A stretch of DNA of 20,135 nt, from contig JAFLSP010000007.1 in assembly GCA_022510885.1 (NCBI GenBank), positions 7,699-27,833 of the forward strand, given 5' to 3'. Shown here one piece after another: positions 7,313 through 15,000 of the stretch (its first letter is position 1; each line of letters begins with the position of its first letter). This stretch comes from Treponema sp. Its GTDB lineage: Bacteria > Spirochaetota > Spirochaetia > Treponematales > Treponemataceae. The notes beneath the pieces are model-generated. The model was given only the letters and a program-made list of their open reading frames with translations. It did no database searches and was not told where the DNA came from. The translations under genes and the position numbers were made by a program.

Positions 7313-7956
7313 TGGGTGTGCTGTCAGTCGTGCGCAGACCGTTCCGCTACACATTCTCGAACGCGACACTTGTTATCATCGTCGTGAATATCCTTGTCTA
7401 TGTTCTATTGCGCTTTTCACCGCTTACGGGTTATGAGGGCTACTTCGCGCTGAGCGTGCGGGGCTTTTTGGGCTATCGCATGGTATGGCAGCCCGTCACG
7501 TATATGTTCGTGCACGCGAATATGCAGCATTTGTTTTTCAATATGCTCGGTCTGCTGTTTTTCGGCATTTCGGTGGAGAAGGCGCTTGGCTCGCGGGAAT
7601 ACGTGCTGATGTATGTCGTCTGCGGGGTGCTGTGCGGCGTGGTGTCGGTGGCGGTGTATTTCTTTTCGGGCGCATACGGCGTGATGCTTGTGGGTGCAAG
7701 CGGCGCGATTTACGCAATGCTGCTCGCGTATGCCGTCATCTTCCCGCGTTCGCGCATTTTCATTTGGGGAATTCTTCCCGTTCCCGCGCCGGTCATGGTG
7801 ATTGTCTATACGATTATTGAACTGTCGAGCCAACTGTTCACGTTCTCTCCCGTGGCGCACTTGACGCATTTAGCAGGATTTGCGTTCGCATGGCTGTATT
7901 TTCGTGTGCGCATGGGAATCTACCCGCTGCGCGTTTGGAAGGATGCCTATCGATGA
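7312..7956 (+). CDS. Rhomboid-family intramembrane serine protease
   Basis: This 214-aa polytopic membrane protein shows the rhomboid signature: the HANMQHLFFN motif (H69, H73, N77) in the second conserved helix, the catalytic serine S130 in GASGA, and the probable catalytic histidine H186 in THLAGF. Rhomboids cleave substrates within or next to their membrane segments; the substrate here is unknown. The start at 7312 is preferred over the upstream in-frame ATG at 7243 because it overlaps the preceding stop codon and is preceded by an AAAAAGG sequence. The gene overlaps the next one by four bases (ATGA). Co-expression with an exported protein and the 529-aa protein makes those candidate partners or substrates, an untested idea. 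Confidence 0.9.
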   Translation: MGVLSVVRRPFRYTFSNATLVIIVVNILVYVLLRFSPLTGYEGYFALSVRGFLGYRMVWQPVTYMFVHANMQHLFFNMLGLLFFGISVEKALGSREYVLMYVVCGVLCGVVSVAVYFFSGAYGVMLVGASGAIYAMLLAYAVIFPRSRIFIWGILPVPAPVMVIVYTIIELSSQLFTFSPVAHLTHLAGFAFAWLYFRVRMGIYPLRVWKDAYR

Positions 7957-8681
7957 GAAGTTTGTCGCGTTCCCGTGTTGCAAAAATCGTCCTCGTGTCC
8001 GCGTTGCTGTGTGTGCTTCCGCTCTGTTTTGCGCAGAAAGTGTACCAAGACCGATTGATTCGCTTTGCGCTGTGGGCAAGCGGCGACGCATACCCGGGAT
8101 ATTTTGATGCGGCAAAGGCAGAGCAGAATCAGCGTCCAGAGCCGGAGACGATGTACGACGTGCCGGTCGCGCGCATAAAAGAAGTCGCACCCTTTCTGCT
8201 GGAAGGAATGCTCTATGGGTGGAAATTCGACTACGTTCCCTACGACCGCGCGCGCGGTGTGGAAGAATACTTTTCGTTTGAGCCGGTGCAGGCACTTTCC
8301 GAAGCAGACCTTGCGAGCATCCGCTATGAGCGACCTTGGGCAAAAGACGACCGCCTGTGGTGCTGGGTAGCGTTTGAACGTACCACGCAGATGACACAGC
8401 AGTTTTTGTCATGGCAGGTCATTACCAATCCGCGCGTCAAAGGCATTGGCTATGCGCGTTTAATTGACGGCTTTTCGGGTATTCAGACGGCGTGCGGCGA
8501 GGCGGTGAAAAACGCCGTGCGCGAATACGAGCGCAAACTGATTAAGAACAAACCCAAGGAGGTCTTCGGCACGGTGCTGATTTCCGAGCCGCCGCTCATC
8601 GGTATTGACAGCGGTCGCTACGTCGTAACCCTTGATTTTTTCTTGGAAACTGATAAAATAGTGAAGTATGAAACGTTCTAG
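7953..8681 (+). CDS. Exported protein of unknown function
   Basis: This 242-aa protein begins with a clear signal peptide: basic residues 2-11, a hydrophobic core (about 12-24) and a probable cleavage site after A27 (CFA|QK). There is no lipobox. The mature part has no further membrane helix and no family motif that I recognise; it is rich in aromatic and charged residues (for example 'GWKFDYVPYDRARGVEEYF'). The chosen ATG overlaps the rhomboid stop by four bases and has an AAGGA sequence upstream; a longer reading from 7890 would destroy the signal peptide. It is the last gene of the 5723-8681 unit and is probably periplasmic. Confidence 0.8.
   Translation: MRSLSRSRVAKIVLVSALLCVLPLCFAQKVYQDRLIRFALWASGDAYPGYFDAAKAEQNQRPEPETMYDVPVARIKEVAPFLLEGMLYGWKFDYVPYDRARGVEEYFSFEPVQALSEADLASIRYERPWAKDDRLWCWVAFERTTQMTQQFLSWQVITNPRVKGIGYARLIDGFSGIQTACGEAVKNAVREYERKLIKNKPKEVFGTVLISEPPLIGIDSGRYVVTLDFFLETDKIVKYETF
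8632..8659 (+). promoter_or_regulatory. Possible promoter of the 152-aa exported protein gene
   Basis: TTGATT (8632-8637) and TAAAAT (8654-8659) are separated by 16 bases inside the 3' end of the preceding gene. The predicted start near 8666 would give a leader of about 48 bases, which includes a nine-codon open frame at 8668-8697. The boxes are only moderately close to consensus. Confidence 0.4.
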
Positions 8682-8713
8682 ACGCGAGGGTGTTTAGATT
8701 GCAGGAGGACAGA

Positions 8714-9172
8714 ATGAAGAAGATTATTGCCGCTGTGGCAGCCCTTTTCTGTGTGACGGGAATATTGTTCGCGGACGAGATGGACGATTACCTGAGACAG
8801 CAGGATTTGATTGAGAATAACAAGACGGTCACCATCGTTCCGAAAGACCAGCATCAGGACGGCGTGAAGACGGCAAAGGTGTCGATGGACTACACGCCGA
8901 GCACGCATGAAGTGCATATCTACTATGACGTGCTTGCTGTTTCCTATGACCAAGGCAAGGCGATGAACACCATTTTGGAATGTCTGCGCGACTTTCAGAA
9001 CGACAATATGCAGTACGAAAGTTACCGCTATCTGCGTAAGGACAGCGTGAAGTATTACACCGATGACCGCAAGCTCAAGTGGGTACGCTATCATTCTTGG
9101 GTGGAGTTCAAACCGCGCACGCTTGACGACAGCATCACCGACTACCTTAAGCAGAACAACAGCGCGAACTAA
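8714..9172 (+). CDS. Small exported protein of unknown function
   Basis: This 152-aa protein has a typical signal peptide (MKKIIAAVAALFCVTGILFA) with probable cleavage after residue 20, leaving a soluble, polar mature protein of about 132 residues. I recognise no family. The mature sequence alternates beta-prone stretches (KTAKVSMDYT, EVHIYYDVLAVSY) with a helix (KAMNTILECLRDFQND), and it ends in a charged tail. The ATG is set by a strong GGAGGA ribosome-binding site at 8704-8709. It lies 32 bases after the preceding exported protein gene and ends at a terminator, so it may be read both from the upstream unit and from its own promoter. A periplasmic location is inferred. Confidence 0.8.
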   Translation: MKKIIAAVAALFCVTGILFADEMDDYLRQQDLIENNKTVTIVPKDQHQDGVKTAKVSMDYTPSTHEVHIYYDVLAVSYDQGKAMNTILECLRDFQNDNMQYESYRYLRKDSVKYYTDDRKLKWVRYHSWVEFKPRTLDDSITDYLKQNNSAN

Positions 9173-9184
9173 TCGCGAACATTG

Positions 9185-9227
9185 AGCCAGTTTCCGCGTC
9201 TCAACAGTGGAGCTGGCTTTTATTTTT
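9185..9227 (+). terminator. Rho-independent terminator after the 152-aa protein gene
   Basis: AGCCAG (9185-9190) pairs with CTGGCT (9213-9218), extended inward by TCC/GGA past a small mismatch, and is followed by TTTTATTTTT. It separates the exported-protein genes from pheS. Confidence 0.75.
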
Positions 9228-9267
9228 GACGCTGACGAAAATCCCGTCGGCGTTACGGAGTCTCTCA

Positions 9268-10824
9268 ATGGATATACAGAACGTCGTAAAAAACCTGCAT
9301 CCGCTCGAAACGAAGGTGCTTCTGACGTATGGTCAACAAGACGAGTTGACGGCTGACCGTTTGCAAAAAGAACTGGACTATAAAGAAGGTCACGCAAATC
9401 AGGCATTCTCCTGGCTCGGCGGGAAAGAACTGGTCGCCGTTGCCCGTCGTATGCCGCACACGTTCTATGAGATTACCGAAGTCGGTCGTGAGATGGCAAG
9501 GACGGGGACTCCCGAAGAGCGTATCATCGCGTTCGTCAAGGAAAACGGCGCGAAGACATTGCCCGAGATTGCGGCGGGACTTGGCATTGAGAGCAAAGAC
9601 GTAGGCAGTGCGTTCGGGCAGCTTTCCAAGGACGGCGTGCTGAAAATGAACGCGGAAAAGAAAGCCGAGTATTCAGGCAGCGCAATTCCAGCGCGCATTG
9701 CGCTTGTGAAGGCATTGTTCGAGAAAGCCGCTGCCGCACCGAACGGGCAGTTGGATAACGCCGGTTTGAGCGCGGACGAGCAGAATGCCATTGCGGGCTT
9801 TGCGAAAAAGCGCGGTGCGGCAGACAGCCCGTTCAAAATCATCGAGCGTGAAACCGTCGTGTACAAGCTGACCGCCGCCGCTACCGATGTGACAACCGCG
9901 CTTAAAAAGGCGGGCATTACGGGCAAGGAATTGGGCGAGGTTACGCCAAAACTGCTCGCAAGCGGCGAGTGGAAACAGCAGACGTTCCGTGGCTACAATA
10001 TCGCTATTCCGCCGGCGCGCATTATTCCCGGTCGCACCAATCCGTATGTACAGTTTTTGGAGAGCGTCAAGGACAAGTTGTGTTCGCTTGGTTTCAAGGA
10101 GTTTGACGGGCCGCTTGTGGAGACGGAATTTTGGAACGGCGATGCGCTGTTCATGCCGCAGTTTCACGCCGCGCGCGATATTCACGATGTATATCGCATC
10201 AAAAATCCTACCCACGCAAAGACGATTGAAGAACCGTATTTGACCAACGTGCGCGCTTCCCACGAAAATGGCGGCACGACGGGCAGTCGCGGTTGGCAGT
10301 ATGCGTTTGATACCGAATTCACGCGCCGCCTGGTCTTGCGCTCGCAGGGAACGGTTCTCTCGGCGCATCAGTTGCATGACGCGGAAATTCCGGGCAAGTA
10401 TTTTGGCATCGTGCGCTGTTTCCGCTACGACAAGGTGGACGCGACGCACTTGAGTGATTTCTATCAGACAGAAGGCATCGTTCTTGGCGAGGACGTAAAT
10501 CTGCGCACGTTGTTGGGCTTTTTGGAGATGTTCGCCAAAGAGGTTGCGGGAGCGACCGAAGTCAAGTACGTGCCGGGGTATTTCCCCTTTACCGAGCCGA
10601 GCGTGGAAGTGCACGTCAAGCATCCTGTTCTCGGGTGGTTTGAGCTGGGCGGCAGCGGTATCTTCCGCCCGGAAGTGACCAAGGCGATGGGCGTGGATGT
10701 TCCTGTTGCCGCATGGGGAATCGGCATTGACCGTATGGCTCTCATGGCACTGGGCTTGAACGACCTGCGCGAACTTTTCAGCGAAAACATTGAAGAAGTC
10801 CGTCTGCGCAAGGCGAAATTCTAG
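9268..10824 (+). CDS. pheS: Phenylalanyl-tRNA synthetase alpha subunit, archaeal/eukaryotic type
   Basis: This 518-aa class II synthetase subunit charges tRNA-Phe with phenylalanine and ATP together with a PheT beta subunit. Residues 1-200 are an array of winged-helix-like domains, the N-terminal arrangement of the archaeal/eukaryotic type rather than the short bacterial coiled coil. The catalytic core begins near 'GRTNPYVQFLESV'. It contains LRSQGTVLSAHQL (about 357-369), the motif 2 region 'FGIVRCFRYDKVDATHLSDFYQTEG', and motif 3 around GGSGIFRP and GIGIDR (461-489). Spirochaetes are known to carry this type. The start at 9268 has a GGAG site seven bases upstream; an upstream TTG at 9226 lies inside the terminator tail and is rejected. 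No pheT is adjacent. Confidence 0.93.
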   Translation: MDIQNVVKNLHPLETKVLLTYGQQDELTADRLQKELDYKEGHANQAFSWLGGKELVAVARRMPHTFYEITEVGREMARTGTPEERIIAFVKENGAKTLPEIAAGLGIESKDVGSAFGQLSKDGVLKMNAEKKAEYSGSAIPARIALVKALFEKAAAAPNGQLDNAGLSADEQNAIAGFAKKRGAADSPFKIIERETVVYKLTAAATDVTTALKKAGITGKELGEVTPKLLASGEWKQQTFRGYNIAIPPARIIPGRTNPYVQFLESVKDKLCSLGFKEFDGPLVETEFWNGDALFMPQFHAARDIHDVYRIKNPTHAKTIEEPYLTNVRASHENGGTTGSRGWQYAFDTEFTRRLVLRSQGTVLSAHQLHDAEIPGKYFGIVRCFRYDKVDATHLSDFYQTEGIVLGEDVNLRTLLGFLEMFAKEVAGATEVKYVPGYFPFTEPSVEVHVKHPVLGWFELGGSGIFRPEVTKAMGVDVPVAAWGIGIDRMALMALGLNDLRELFSENIEEVRLRKAKF

Positions 10825-10838
10825 GTTTTTCTGCGGTG

Positions 10839-10873
10839 AAAATGCGTTTTGGTACGGCATGTACCAAAACGCA
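10839..10873 (-). terminator. Perfect 13-bp hairpin, probable terminator for the minus-strand gene
   Basis: TGCGTTTTGGTAC (10843-10855) and GTACCAAAACGCA (10861-10873) are exact inverted copies around a GGCAT loop. On the minus strand the stem is followed by TTTT (10839-10842), so it could end the transcript of the FMN dehydrogenase about 170 bases after that gene. On the plus strand, 18 bases after the pheS stop, it lacks a T-run. A further TTCTG/CAGAA pair (10829-10833, 10874-10878) flanks it. Confidence 0.6.
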
Positions 10874-10951
10874 CAGAATAGCTGCCTACGAAATCATAAG
10901 TCGTTGTATTACAAGTAATTAAACGTTTGCGCAGATGCATGATGTCCGAAT

Positions 10952-11035
10952 GTTACACCATGTAACGTGGATAGGTTACGGGGTGTAACATACACACGAT
11001 ATGGGCCGTAACAAACGTATGTTACGGGGCGTAAC
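10952..11035. repeat. Four-unit palindromic array with 23-bp period
   Basis: Four 15-bp units begin at 10952, 10975, 10998 and 11021, exactly 23 bp apart, with three 8-bp spacers that differ in sequence. Units 1, 2 and 4 have the form GTTAC-N5-GTAAC: GTTACACCATGTAAC, GTTACGGGGTGTAAC and GTTACGGGGCGTAAC. Unit 3 keeps only the right arm (GATATGGGCCGTAAC). The sixth arm position covaries (A-T in unit 1, G-C in unit 4), which keeps the symmetry. The array ends five bases from the stop codon of the minus-strand FMN dehydrogenase, between convergent genes. The units are too short and the spacers too small for CRISPR. It could be a cluster of operators for a dimeric protein or a run of small RNA hairpins. 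Confidence 0.8.
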
Positions 11036-11039
11036 CATG

Positions 11040-11945
11040 CTACATCGTGCGCAGTGATTCTGCGACGGCGCGTACACCGTCCGTGCCGTCTTTGCATAGC
11101 GCGGTAATACACGGTCGCCCTACGAGCACTTGCTGTGCGCCAAGTGCAAGTGCCGTCGCCACGTCCGTTGCGGTTCGGATGCCGCCGTCAACCCAGATGT
11201 GGTCGCAGTTTGCTTGCAGTTCTGCCGCGTGTTGCGCCAGGAATTCCGCCGTGCTGCCCGTGCGCGTGTCTATCCGCCCGCCGTGGTTCGAGATGTACAC
11301 GATGTCGGGATGCACTTCTTTGACGAGCGCGATGTCCTCTTCACAGAACACGCCTTTGATGGCAAATGGCACGCGCAAGCGCCGTTTTATTTCTTTGAGT
11401 TGTGCGGCGGTCTTTTTTTCCAGGTGTACGAGATTCCGCATGGTGACGATGTTGTACGAATCGATGTCGATACCGACGACCTCTGCTACGGACTGAGACC
11501 ATTCGACGCGCTCAAAAATGCGGTCGTTGTCGTAAGGTTTGATGAAGACGGCACTGCGCGCATGTTCGTCCTGTTTTTGCAGTTGCGTGACTGCACCAAT
11601 TCCCGACTGAATCTTGATGTCGGGCGTACCGTCACCGATGCTCAATGCCAAACCCGCCTTATACGCGGCAAACAGCAGGCTGTAATAAAACGGCTGTTCG
11701 TCCATGAAGCCGATGTTTTCTATTGCGCCCGTAACAGGGGCGAGGCGGATGCGCGGCTTGAATGGCTTCGTTTCTAAGAAGCGTGTAACGAGCATCGGGT
11801 CAGCGTTGCGGGCTGCTTCCCAACCCGTGCAATTCAGCCGGAAATTTTCGTTGCGGCGCACACCGCCCATGCCGGGCATTTCCCCTATGCAGCCCGTGCC
11901 GTCGCAGACCGGGCAAAAATGGCATTTGAAATCAGTCGTTCCCAC
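11040..11945 (-). CDS. FMN-dependent alpha-hydroxy-acid dehydrogenase with N-terminal cysteine cluster
   Basis: This 301-aa TIM-barrel flavoenzyme belongs to the lactate/glycolate oxidase family, which oxidises 2-hydroxy acids using FMN. The catalytic-histidine motif reads SNHGGR, and the FMN phosphate site reads DGGIRTATDV...GAQQVLVGRP. The N-terminus has a C-x2-C-x2-C-x4-C cluster (C8, C11, C14, C19 in CHFCPVCDGTGC) followed by GEMPGMGG, a layout I associate with anaerobe homologues. It suggests a bound metal or Fe-S cluster, which is inference. The start is a GTG at 11945, because the conserved cysteine region begins just after it and a -10 box ends six bases before it; the open frame further upstream runs antisense into ftsK. 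The substrate is unknown. Confidence 0.85.
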   Translation of the reverse strand: MGTTDFKCHFCPVCDGTGCIGEMPGMGGVRRNENFRLNCTGWEAARNADPMLVTRFLETKPFKPRIRLAPVTGAIENIGFMDEQPFYYSLLFAAYKAGLALSIGDGTPDIKIQSGIGAVTQLQKQDEHARSAVFIKPYDNDRIFERVEWSQSVAEVVGIDIDSYNIVTMRNLVHLEKKTAAQLKEIKRRLRVPFAIKGVFCEEDIALVKEVHPDIVYISNHGGRIDTRTGSTAEFLAQHAAELQANCDHIWVDGGIRTATDVATALALGAQQVLVGRPCITALCKDGTDGVRAVAESLRTM

Positions 11946-11951
11946 CGCTCC

Positions 11952-11981
11952 AGTATAACAGATTAAAAGTACCGAATGCAA
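11952..11981 (-). promoter_or_regulatory. Predicted promoter of the FMN dehydrogenase, leaderless geometry
   Basis: On the minus strand TATACT (11952-11957) lies 18 bases downstream of a weak TTGCAT (11976-11981). Six bases (GGAGCG) separate the -10 box from the GTG start, so transcription should begin at the start codon. The GGAG is only two bases from the GTG and would not be in the mRNA if the start is at the predicted position. Confidence 0.5.
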
Positions 11982-12069
11982 GCGACGCTTCTGCTTCCGT
12001 GTTCTCCGCTCAATTATTTTGTCCGTGCTCCGATAATAGAAAGAGTACGGTTTTGAAGGTTGGGAGAAC

Positions 12070-15000
12070 ATGAAAAAATCAGACATACTTTCTACTGTTG
12101 CGGGCATCGGTCTGTTCGTGCTCGCCGCAGTGTTTTCAATATCACTGTTGCTTGTGCTGCCAGGCGTAATGCCTGCCGACACGGGCGGTCTGTACCGCAT
12201 GGGAACGGTATTCGCGTCTGTGTACGGCTGGTGCTCGGTGCTGATTCCCGCATTTTTGATTGCGGCAGGCGTGCAGTGCTTTAATCCGCAGTGGGACATC
12301 AAGCGTGGCGTGATTCTGCTCGGTTCGGTGGTACCGTTTTTTACGGCAGACGCGCTGGAGCACGTGTGTCGGATTATCGTGGCGGGCAATGTTGGCGCGG
12401 AACTGGGCATCAAGCTGACGACCGCCCTGCTGATTGGCGCGGTTGTATTTGCGGTAGAATATTTTTTGCTCGCCATGCTCGGCGACACCTTGCAGCACAT
12501 TCTCATGGCGCAAATCGATGAGCGCGGGGGAAAAGATGCTGACAATATGCCCGGCGACAGCGAAGAAATCGAGGACAATGCAGAGGACGAAAACCATGAA
12601 ATCATTGTCGAAGACGATGATTTTGAAAATGATGAGGACACGGACGCGAGCGAAAACGAGATAATTCGTGCGCCTACGACGTTGGCAAATGGCGAAGATA
12701 ATCCGTTCAATCACGTGTTTGACATAGTTGAAAACAAAGAAAACGATGCGGCGGCAGAACCCGAGGTAACGGCGAGCGAGACATCTGACGTTGACGAGGC
12801 ACATGGAGACACGACATTTACGAATGACGCAGGACAGGAAATGCCCTTGGACGAGCCGTTCACAGAGGATGCCTCAGACGCGCAGGAAGCACCAGAAGAA
12901 GACGTGAGACATTTTGTTTTGTCATCTGAGGAAACCGAAGCATTGCTGAAAGATTTGACGGCAGAAGAAAAAGAGGAGTCGGATGAAACGGACTCAGAAA
13001 GTGAAGCAGCTATAAAAAACGAAGATGACGAATTATATTTGGAAGAAGCGGAATCTTCTCCGAGTGAAGCCGACATTGAAAATGCAAAAAACGACGAGGC
13101 ATCGGAAGAACCTGTTATGGAGGATGTGCCACCTTTGAACGAGGCATCATTCCCGCCGCCCGTGCCGCACTATAACGAGAACGCGCCCCAATTCGTCTCC
13201 GATGAAGAAGAGCCGGAGGAGCTGGTCGAACTGGACGAGGCATTCAATCCTGCTGAAGATTCATTCGCGCCCGCAGAGCCGCACGCTGCGGAGGAATTGG
13301 ACACACCCGCGTGGCTGGCAGAATCAATTTCGGTCGTGACGGACGAGGAACTGGGGTACGAGCTGACCGATGATGATATGATTTCCGAAGAGGAAGCGGC
13401 AATTTTGGAGCGCGCTGACCAAGAGGATGGTGTCGATGAGCATTTTGACGACGTTGCTGATTACGAGCCGGTCATGGACACGGATGATGACGTGGCGGAT
13501 TCCGAGCCGAGCAACCTTAACGAAGCGTCTCTGGACGAAGCCGAGTTGGTCGAAGTCGCTGTGCCGCAAAAATCGGGCTTAGAGGCAATCTTTGCCGAAA
13601 TGGATGATGACGCGGCGCATGAACCCGTGTTTGCCGACGAGGATGAAGTCGTCGTTCCCGTGGTTGTTCCCGCTGAAACGGTTGACCCGCTTGCGCCGCC
13701 GGTGGTTGACGCGCACGGTCAGCCATTTGCGCAACCTGCGCCTGCCGCTGTTGCGGTAGCGGAGCACGACGACGAGCCGGTTCTGCCGCAGCCTGACGCG
13801 GACGATTTTCCCGCCGACGATGAGCGCGTCGTCCGTTTGGAAAAGCCGGCTCCGCTTGTGGAAGAGCCGAAGATTGAGCGGCAGAGAATCCGCGGGCCGT
13901 ACCGCGTTCCCTCCGACCTGCTCGACACCTACGCAAACGGCGAGTACTGGGTGATTGACGAGGAGACGCAGCAGGCGGCGAGCGACCTGAAAGACACGCT
14001 CAGCGAGTTCAAGATTGAGGCGGAAGTGACGGGCATCCGCAAAGGGCCGGTCGTCACGATGTTCGAGATTCTGCCTGCGCCGGGCGTGAAGCTGAGCAAA
14101 ATCGTCACCTTGCAGGACAACATCGCCCTGCGCCTTGCGGCGAGCAGCGTCCGTATCGTCGCGCCCATTCCGGGCAAGCATGCCGTGGGAATCGAAGTGC
14201 CGAACAAAGAGCGCGCCGTGGTCAGTTTTAAGGAAATCGTGGACTTGGACTTGCCGCAGTTCAGCAAAATGGCAATCCCCGTCATTTTGGGCAAGGACAT
14301 TTCCGGCGAGCCGCGCGTGCTTGACCTTGCCAAAACGCCGCACCTGCTCATCGCCGGTTCGACGGGCGCGGGAAAGTCGGTCTGCGTGAACAGCATGATT
14401 CTTTCTATCTTGTACAAGCGCAGTCCGCAGGATGTCAAGCTGATTATGATTGACCCCAAGGTCGTGGAACTCAAATTGTACAACGACATCCCGCACCTGC
14501 TCACGCCGGTCATCACCGAAAGCAAGCGCGCGTTCCAGTCGCTGCAATACTGCCTGTGCGAGATGGAGCGCCGCTACGCCTGTTTGGACGGCATGGGCGT
14601 GCGCGACATTGCCAGCTACAACAAGCGCATCGTGGAGCGCAACATCGCGGCGGAAAAACTGCCCTACATCGTGGTGATTATCGACGAATTTGCCGACCTG
14701 ATGGCGACGACGGGCAAGGAACTTGAATCGACGATTGCGCGGCTTGCCGCCATGAGCCGCGCCGTCGGCATTCATCTGGTGCTTGCGACGCAGCGTCCGT
14801 CAATCGACGTGATTACGGGCCTGATTAAGGCGAACATTCCGAGCCGCATTGCCTTCATGGTCGCCTCAAAAATGGACAGCCGCATCATCATTGACCAGGT
14901 GGGCGCGGAAAAACTGCTCGGCAAGGGCGATATGCTGTTCGCGAGCGCGACCGACCCGTTCCCCGTGCGCATTCAGGGAACGCTCGTCAACGACAACGAA

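Noticed and set aside
9673..10860. 395-codon minus-strand open frame over pheS
   Set aside because: It is antisense to a well-supported synthetase and has no recognisable domain; GC-rich third positions keep this frame free of stops.
10952..11035. CRISPR interpretation of the GTTAC array
   Set aside because: Repeats are 15 bp with 8-bp spacers, one repeat is degenerate, and no cas gene is present.
11040..12710. Long 556-codon reading of the FMN dehydrogenase
   Set aside because: The first 255 codons are antisense to ftsK and have no similarity to the family, which begins at the cysteine cluster.
13579..14775. 398-codon minus-strand open frame over the ftsK motor
   Set aside because: It is the mirror of the conserved ATPase domain, with no domain and no ribosome-binding site of its own.
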